Shown piece after piece: positions 7,077-11,305 of a stretch of 11,305 nucleotides of DNA; the first letter of the stretch is position 1, and each line of letters starts with the position of its first letter. Where the stretch lies: contig JAEWZS010000080.1 in the NCBI GenBank assembly GCA_023458355.1, forward strand, positions 1 through 11,305, read 5' to 3'. Under the pieces are notes generated by a model. That model was not told the origin of the DNA, did no database searches, and was given only the letters and a program-made list of their open reading frames with translations. Both the position numbers and the translations under genes were made by a program. This stretch comes from Bacillota bacterium (GTDB lineage: Bacteria; Bacillota; Clostridia; Christensenellales; CAG-138).

Positions 7077-8006
7077 TTACGCATTGATAACCGCTATCAC
7101 CGCGAACAGCAGCATGGTAATGAGCGTGTAAAACGAGAGGAAATCCGAGCAAAATGCGTTTTCCTTCTCATCCTTCATAAATATGGGTACCAGAAACGAA
7201 GGGGGGAGAATCGCTATCATAACAAACGCCCACTTCAAAAGATCGTTATTAGGTATAAAAAGTCCCGTAATAAAAATGCCGGCCGTGGCTATAATCGCTT
7301 GGAAGATCAAACGGCCACCCGCAAGCACGAAGGCGCGCTTTAGGTTGAGGTGCGAAATATCGAAGGAATAGCCTACCACAAACATAATAAGCGCAGCTGT
7401 CGGTGCGCCTAAAAACAAGAGAACTGCGTCAAAAGCATTGCCAAAAGGTGAAGCCTCAATGGTCTTACCAAGGCCCGTTGTACCCGTCAGTATGCCTAAG
7501 AAAATACACCATATAAGCGGGGAGGACAGCATGTCCTTTATAACCGATTTCGGGGTATGGCGGCGGCTGTTGTCGATGAGAGTCTTGAATATGATGAACA
7601 TGAAAGGCGCATGCCCGAGGTCGATCATCGCGATATTTCCAAGGTTTTGTAGCCCGAAGATTTGCGTGTAGAGAGCAAAGCCAATCATCCCGGTTTCATA
7701 ACTGGTAAGCAAAAACGGCGTGAGAAATGTCTTTGGTGTAAGAATCTTTTTGAGGCCGAAGGCGAGCGCGATAGCTAGGCAGCTGAGCAAAAAAAACGTA
7801 ATAGAAACGCCCGCCACGGACCATGTGTAAGTAACGCCCGCAAATGTCCGAAACAGGAGCGCAGGCAGACAAAGGTTGAGCACCAGCCCTTTGATGGTAT
7901 TCATGCCCTCCGCGGTGAACGCGCGAAGCCTTTTAAACAGGATACCGAACCCGAGCATCACAACGATGGGCAAAACGGTTTCAAGTATGCCGTAGAGTTT
8001 TTCCAT
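7077..8006 (-). CDS. AEC-family (auxin efflux carrier-like) membrane transporter
   Basis: This 309-residue integral membrane protein belongs to the AEC/Mem_trans family, whose bacterial members export or move organic acids such as malate and malonate. About ten hydrophobic segments run through the length. The N-terminal half has LPIVVMLGFGILFKRLR and the family-typical GLVLNLCLPALLFRTFAGV; the C-terminal half has LIMFVVGYSFDI and ILPPSFLVPIFM, in keeping with the inverted-repeat fold of five plus five helices and a polar break (LPP). The length is close to the family norm. AAGGAG (8018-8023) lies about 11 bases before the ATG. It begins 43 bases after sigK on the same strand with no terminator between, so the two may share a transcript. 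The substrate is unknown. Confidence 0.88.
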   Translation of the reverse strand: MEKLYGILETVLPIVVMLGFGILFKRLRAFTAEGMNTIKGLVLNLCLPALLFRTFAGVTYTWSVAGVSITFFLLSCLAIALAFGLKKILTPKTFLTPFLLTSYETGMIGFALYTQIFGLQNLGNIAMIDLGHAPFMFIIFKTLIDNSRRHTPKSVIKDMLSSPLIWCIFLGILTGTTGLGKTIEASPFGNAFDAVLLFLGAPTAALIMFVVGYSFDISHLNLKRAFVLAGGRLIFQAIIATAGIFITGLFIPNNDLLKWAFVMIAILPPSFLVPIFMKDEKENAFCSDFLSFYTLITMLLFAVIAVINA

Positions 8007-8049
8007 GAAACCTAAAGCTCCTTAAACTTATGTAGGAATTATGTACCTA

Positions 8050-8748
8050 TCATATTCCGTTCATCCGCGCAAACTCCTTGTTTAAGCATGCAACGGCTTT
8101 TTTCTCAAGGCGGGATATGTAGGAGCGGGAAATGCCCAAAAGCTTTGCGATATCACGTTGGGTCATGGGACGTCTGCCTGTGAGCCCGTAGCGGAGTGCA
8201 ACAACAATCTGTTCGCGTGGTGTCAGAACGCTTTTAATCGCCCGCCGCAATTGTGCGGAGGCGATGTTAAGCTCTACGATGTTGTAAACGCAATCTGCAT
8301 CAGTACCCAGTACGTCAACAAGTGTAATCTCATTGCCGTCCTTGTCCTTACCGATGGGACCGTTAAGAGGAACATCGCCGCAGTGTTTCTTGTCGCTCCG
8401 AATCGACATAAGCATTTCATTTTCGATGCAGCGTGCAGCATAGGTGGCAAGCGCGCTTCCCTTGCCGGGGTTGAATGTAGATACCGCTTTTATAAGCCCG
8501 ACTGTGCCGATGGAGATCATGTCGTCCGCATCCCTGTGCGGTGCGGCGTATTTTTTAGCGATGTGCGCTACTAGGCGCAGATTGTGCTCGATGAGCTTCC
8601 TTCGCGCATCCTCGTCGCCCTGCCCTAAAAGCTGCAGGCAAGCTTTTTCCTCTTCCGGGGAAAGCGGCTCCGGGAAAGAGCTGTTGGTGTTGAGATAACC
8701 GGCGAATGCAAATAGATCCCGTATGAACTGGAAAAACATGTCTAGCAC
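8050..8748 (-). CDS. sigK: Sporulation sigma factor SigK (probably made as a pro-protein)
   Basis: This RNA polymerase sigma-70-family subunit matches the mother-cell sporulation factor SigK. Region 2 is LIEHNLRLVAHIAKKY through DDMISIGTVGLIKAVSTFNP to YAARCIENEMLM; region 4 is LTPREQIVVALRYGL with the helix-turn-helix TQRDIAKLLGISRSYISRLE. SFPEPLSPEEEK near the N-terminus and GPIGKDKDGNEITLVDVLG in the middle resemble SigK more than SigE. The gene is continuous, with no inserted skin-type element. The N-terminus before YLNTNSSFPEPLS is a hydrophobic stretch (FFQFIRDLFAFAG) that aligns with the removable pro-sequence of Bacillus pro-SigK. Three starts are possible: TTG 8763, GTG 8748 and ATG 8739. 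GTG is best spaced from GGGGGTG and gives 232 residues; ATG gives an N-terminus like other clostridial SigK proteins. Expression late in sporulation, perhaps from a SigE promoter, is inferred only. Confidence 0.92.
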   Translation of the reverse strand: MLDMFFQFIRDLFAFAGYLNTNSSFPEPLSPEEEKACLQLLGQGDEDARRKLIEHNLRLVAHIAKKYAAPHRDADDMISIGTVGLIKAVSTFNPGKGSALATYAARCIENEMLMSIRSDKKHCGDVPLNGPIGKDKDGNEITLVDVLGTDADCVYNIVELNIASAQLRRAIKSVLTPREQIVVALRYGLTGRRPMTQRDIAKLLGISRSYISRLEKKAVACLNKEFARMNGI

Positions 8749-8753
8749 GATGA

Positions 8754-8760
8754 CACCCCC
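8754..8760 (-). promoter_or_regulatory. Unusual G-run ribosome binding site of sigK
   Basis: On the - strand GGGGGTG can pair with the 16S rRNA tail CACCUCC if one G-U pair is allowed. It is five bases from GTG 8748 but 14 bases from ATG 8739, so it supports the GTG start. The evidence is spacing only. Confidence 0.45.
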
Positions 8761-8840
8761 CAAATTCTCGGTGTATCAGCATATGCTAAACTTCGCGGCA
8801 ACGTGCTTGTACGGGGGAAACTTATTTTACATATATGGAC

Positions 8841-9092
8841 TTATTTATTTGCGAGCGGAAGAACATTGACCTTAAAAAACTCCGTTGCATTCTCCGGACC
8901 TACGCCAAATGCTTTTCCATCAATTGAAACAGCAATGCCGGGTTGGTTGCATTTCCTTGTACAAAATGCTGTCTTTAATACCACTTTTTCGTGCAGCGAA
9001 TACTCCTCAGCCATCTGCTGAAAAGTCTGCAGCACATTATAGGAACCCTTGAGGTGACAGGAAGTGCCGATACAAACGGTCAGTTCAAGCAT
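8841..9092 (-). CDS. Small thioredoxin-like [2Fe-2S] ferredoxin (NuoE C-domain-like)
   Basis: This 83-residue protein resembles the C-terminal thioredoxin-like [2Fe-2S] domain of NuoE/HydC and stand-alone proteins of that fold found beside clostridial [FeFe] hydrogenases. The four likely cluster ligands are Cys7 and Cys12 (VCIGTSCHLKGS) and Cys44 and Cys48 (AFCTRKC), followed by GIAVSIDGKAFG, the order usual in this fold. It lacks the helical N-terminal domain of a full NuoE, so it is unlikely to be the complete HydC subunit. The ATG overlaps the hydrogenase stop (ATGCTTGA, eight bases), and GGGAG lies about nine bases upstream, which implies coupled translation. It probably carries electrons to or from HydA or the NuoF-like subunit. 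That role is inferred from context. Confidence 0.87.
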   Translation of the reverse strand: MLELTVCIGTSCHLKGSYNVLQTFQQMAEEYSLHEKVVLKTAFCTRKCNQPGIAVSIDGKAFGVGPENATEFFKVNVLPLANK

Positions 9093-10785
9093 TGTGTGTT
9101 TCTCCCTTCACATAATCTACATGAAGCAGCTCATGGACGCGACCCCGCAAAAGCCCGTTGTAAAGCGAGGGCATAATCGGGTTTTCCTCGGAACGCTTTA
9201 TGCTGCAAAGCTTGTCAGCGGCGTAAAGCCCTTCGCCGCGGCTTTCTCTTTCTTCATATAGGGCAAAGGGCTGGCCCGCACCGCTTACACAGCCGCCGGG
9301 GCATGCCATTACTTCAACGAAGTCAAATGGCTCACCTGCTTTAATGCGGGTAATGAGGTCGCTTGCGTTTTTAAGACCGCTGACTACAGCGATGCGAAGC
9401 TCCCTGCCGTTAAAAGGTATGGTTGTCTCCTTTACACCCTCCATGCCGCGAACGCCCTGATAAGCAAAGGACATCAGCGCCGTAGCGGACTTATCGGTGC
9501 AGACGCGCCGCAATACAGCCTCGGTTACGCCGCCTGTCACGCCGAAAATTACGCCTGCGCCGGTCATGCTGCCAAACGGCATATCCACAGCTTCCGGTGC
9601 AAGCTCGGAAAATACGATGCCGGCTTCCTCAATCATCTGAATCAGCTCCTGTGTGGTTATAACAAAGTCTACATTTTTCATGTTGTCCATGCGGAATTCT
9701 TCACGGGTTGCCTCGTATTTTTTTGCGGTACAGGGCATTACGGCCACGTGTACAGCACGCCTGCTGGAGGTTTTTGCCTGCTCTTTGATGAGCGAAGCAA
9801 ACATCTGCATGGGGGAACGGCAGGTGGAAAGGTTAGGTAGAAGCTCGGGGTAGTTTTTTTCGCAATAGCTTACCCATGCCGGGCAGCATGAGGTGAAAAG
9901 CGGCAAAACGTTATTTTCTTCGAGCCGTTTCAAAAGTTCGTTGGACTCTTCAAGTACCGTAAGGTCCGCACCGGTGGATGTGTCGTAAATTTCTTCAAAG
10001 CCCATACGCCTAAGCGCTGCCACAATCTTGCCGACGGCGTTTTCGCCACTGTTTAATCCGAACTTTTTACCGAGCGCAACCCGCACCGCGGGTGCGATCT
10101 GTACGCTTACTTTTACGTTCTTGTCATCGAGCGCTGCCCAGACGCCTTGCGCGTCGCTTTTTACAACGATAGCGCCCGTGGGGCATACGGCTGCGCACTG
10201 CCCGCAGCCAACGCAGGGGGACTGGGCAAGCGGTACGTCAAACGCGGTGCTGATTCTCAACTTGGAGCCACGCCCAGCAAAATCGATGGCGCTCACGTTT
10301 TGCACTTCGCTGCACATCCTCACGCAGTCGCCGCAGAGTATGCACTTGTTGCGGTCGCGTACGATAGAGACTGAGGAGGTTTCGAGGTTGGGCTTTTCTG
10401 CGGTGTTGGGAAAGCGCACGCCCTCTATGTGAAAACGTATGGCGAGGTCCTGCAGCTTACACTTGCCGCTGTTTTCACAGGTGGTGCAGTCGCGGCAGTG
10501 ATTCGCCAAAAGCAACTCCAATATGGTTTTCCTGTATTTTCTAAGTCGTTCGGTATTGGTGCGTATTTCCATACCGGCTTTAGGCGGGGTGGAACATGCC
10601 GCTTCAAGGCCGCCGTTCTTGGTTTCCACCATACACATGCGGCAGCCGCCATAGACCGATAGCTCCGAATGGTAGCAAAATGTGGGAAGCTTAATACCGG
10701 CTTTGCGAATCAGCTCCAGCAGGTTTCTCTCGCCGTTAATTTCAACGGGTATATTGTCGACGGTCATCCACGCTTTGTTTTGCAT
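9085..10785 (-). CDS. hydA: [FeFe] hydrogenase catalytic subunit HydA (group A, CpI-like domain layout)
   Basis: This 566-residue cytoplasmic enzyme reversibly reduces protons to H2. Numbering from ATG 10785, the domains are: a plant-type [2Fe-2S] domain with Cys37, Cys48, Cys51 and Cys64; a His-Cys3 [4Fe-4S] site (His96, Cys100, Cys103, Cys109); and two ferredoxin [4Fe-4S] motifs (Cys148/151/154/158 and Cys191/194/197/201). The H-cluster domain follows, with TSCCPAW (Cys300, Cys301), MPCTAKKYE (Cys352) and EVMACPGGCVSGAGQP (Cys495, Cys499). All H-cluster ligands are intact; the third motif has GAGQP where many enzymes have GGGQP. Length and layout are close to Clostridium pasteurianum CpI. 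ATG 10785 is seven bases after GGAGG; ATG 10791 is only one base away and a still longer frame over hydB lacks homology. With a NuoF-like partner upstream, NAD-linked or electron-bifurcating function is likely but not proved. Confidence 0.95.
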   Translation of the reverse strand: MQNKAWMTVDNIPVEINGERNLLELIRKAGIKLPTFCYHSELSVYGGCRMCMVETKNGGLEAACSTPPKAGMEIRTNTERLRKYRKTILELLLANHCRDCTTCENSGKCKLQDLAIRFHIEGVRFPNTAEKPNLETSSVSIVRDRNKCILCGDCVRMCSEVQNVSAIDFAGRGSKLRISTAFDVPLAQSPCVGCGQCAAVCPTGAIVVKSDAQGVWAALDDKNVKVSVQIAPAVRVALGKKFGLNSGENAVGKIVAALRRMGFEEIYDTSTGADLTVLEESNELLKRLEENNVLPLFTSCCPAWVSYCEKNYPELLPNLSTCRSPMQMFASLIKEQAKTSSRRAVHVAVMPCTAKKYEATREEFRMDNMKNVDFVITTQELIQMIEEAGIVFSELAPEAVDMPFGSMTGAGVIFGVTGGVTEAVLRRVCTDKSATALMSFAYQGVRGMEGVKETTIPFNGRELRIAVVSGLKNASDLITRIKAGEPFDFVEVMACPGGCVSGAGQPFALYEERESRGEGLYAADKLCSIKRSEENPIMPSLYNGLLRGRVHELLHVDYVKGETHNA

Positions 10786-10787
10786 AC

Positions 10788-11305
10788 TCATACCTCCATG
10801 ATTGCACCAAACGGGCAGGCATTTAAGCAAGCGCCGCATTTGATGCACGATTTCGCCAGTATCGAAAAGGGCTCTTTGATTTTGCCGGTAATCGCACCTG
10901 CGGGACAGGTATTCCGGCACTTGGAGCAGCCTTTGCATAAGGATGGTTCAATGTAGATTTGCTTGAGCTTCTGGCAGCTTCCCGCAGGGCAGCGCTTTTC
11001 GTATATGTGTGCCTCGTATTCGTTTTTAAAGCTTTTAATGGTGCTCACAACCGGTAAAGGTGCGGTTTTCCCAAGGCCGCAGAGCGATGTAGCCGAAATG
11101 GTTTCCGCAAGGTCGAGTAAAAGCTCTATGTCGCCGTCTTCACCTTCGCCCGCAACAATGCGTTCAAGTATCGCGAGCATCCTCTTGGTTCCCTCACGGC
11201 AGGGAACGCATTTACCGCAGGATTCTTTCTGCGTGAAGTTCATAAAAAAGCGCGCCACCTCCACCATGCAGGTATCCTGTCCCATAACGACCATACCGCC
11301 TGAAC
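10788..11305 (-). CDS. hydB: NuoF/HydB-like NADH-oxidising subunit of the [FeFe] hydrogenase, C-terminal part (5' end outside window)
   Basis: About 171 C-terminal residues are visible, and the frame runs open through the right edge. It begins with SGGMVVM, the usual NuoF segment just before the [4Fe-4S] N3 domain. Cluster ligands are in ESCGKCVPCREGTKRML and later SLCGLGKTAPLPVVSTIKSF. After CPAGSCQKL comes an appended ferredoxin domain with two [4Fe-4S] motifs, CKGCSKCRNTCPAGAI and CIKCGACLNACPFGAI, which bacterial complex I NuoF lacks but hydrogenase HydB and related diaphorases have. The missing N-terminal part would hold the FMN and NADH sites. It would pass electrons between NAD(H), ferredoxin and HydA. 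The stop overlaps the upstream hydA ATG, and GGAGG within its last codons serves hydA. The internal ATG at 11294 is not the start. Confidence 0.94.
   Translation of the reverse strand, partial: SGGMVVMGQDTCMVEVARFFMNFTQKESCGKCVPCREGTKRMLAILERIVAGEGEDGDIELLLDLAETISATSLCGLGKTAPLPVVSTIKSFKNEYEAHIYEKRCPAGSCQKLKQIYIEPSLCKGCSKCRNTCPAGAITGKIKEPFSILAKSCIKCGACLNACPFGAIMEV
10793..10797 (-). promoter_or_regulatory. Ribosome binding site of hydA, inside the hydB stop region
   Basis: On the - strand GGAGG lies one base before ATG 10791 and seven bases before ATG 10785. The second is the workable spacing, so the hydrogenase is taken to begin MQNKAWMTVDN. The site is made of the last hydB codons. Confidence 0.7.

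Noticed and set aside
8778..8787. Perfect 10-base palindrome AGCATATGCT upstream of sigK, considered as an operator.
   Set aside because: It does not extend beyond ten bases and occurs once; chance is a reasonable explanation in AT-rich spacer DNA.
8806..8837. Possible SigE-type promoter upstream of sigK (CGTACAAG as -10, ATATAT-type -35 on the - strand).
   Set aside because: The -10 matches only about six of eight consensus bases and the -35 fits poorly at the required spacing; SigE control is expected from other species but not shown here.
10786..10938. N-terminal extension of the hydrogenase frame over the end of hydB.
   Set aside because: The extension lies over the coding ferredoxin domain of hydB, has no hydrogenase similarity, and the GGAGG site points to ATG 10785.

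Overview
The window looks like chromosomal DNA from an anaerobic, endospore-forming Clostridia-type Firmicute of moderate GC content. Three things point that way: a SigK-like late sporulation sigma factor, an [FeFe] hydrogenase operon with a NuoF-like diaphorase subunit, and a clostridial-style pst-phoU-phoP-phoR operon. The species cannot be named from this sequence. Every gene is a recognisable family member; I see no CRISPR array, insertion sequence, phage gene, tRNA or rRNA.

Bases 1 to about 5900 (+ strand) hold a compact phosphate operon: the end of pstS, a strong intergenic hairpin without a U-tract, then pstC, pstA, pstB, phoU, an OmpR/PhoB-type response regulator and a PhoR-type histidine kinase. 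From pstB on, the genes overlap by a few bases or are one base apart, so they are probably transcribed and translated together. PstSCAB would import phosphate at high affinity, PhoU would report transporter state to the kinase, and the response regulator would control the regulon. The promoter and any Pho box lie outside the window. After a 66-base gap comes a DmpA/P1-type self-processing aminopeptidase (5966-7012), which ends at a clear intrinsic terminator (7032-7059).

From 7077 to the right edge everything is on the - strand and converges on that terminator. In transcription order from the right edge there is a hydrogenase operon: the C-terminal part of a HydB/NuoF-like diaphorase subunit, a complete HydA-type [FeFe] hydrogenase and a small thioredoxin-like [2Fe-2S] protein. 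These are joined by 3-base (or 6-base spaced) and 8-base junctions. Then come sigK and an AEC-family membrane transporter. The hydrogenase set resembles the multisubunit NAD-linked, electron-bifurcating HydABC type; its NuoE-like HydC subunit would be expected upstream, outside the window.

The points most worth a second look are the domain order at the PstS C-terminus with a sharp change in codon choice inside the gene, the non-terminator hairpin between pstS and pstC, the uninterrupted sigK with a pro-sequence-like N-terminus and unclear start, and the lone [2Fe-2S] protein coupled to HydA. I found no convincing case for a wholly new system.
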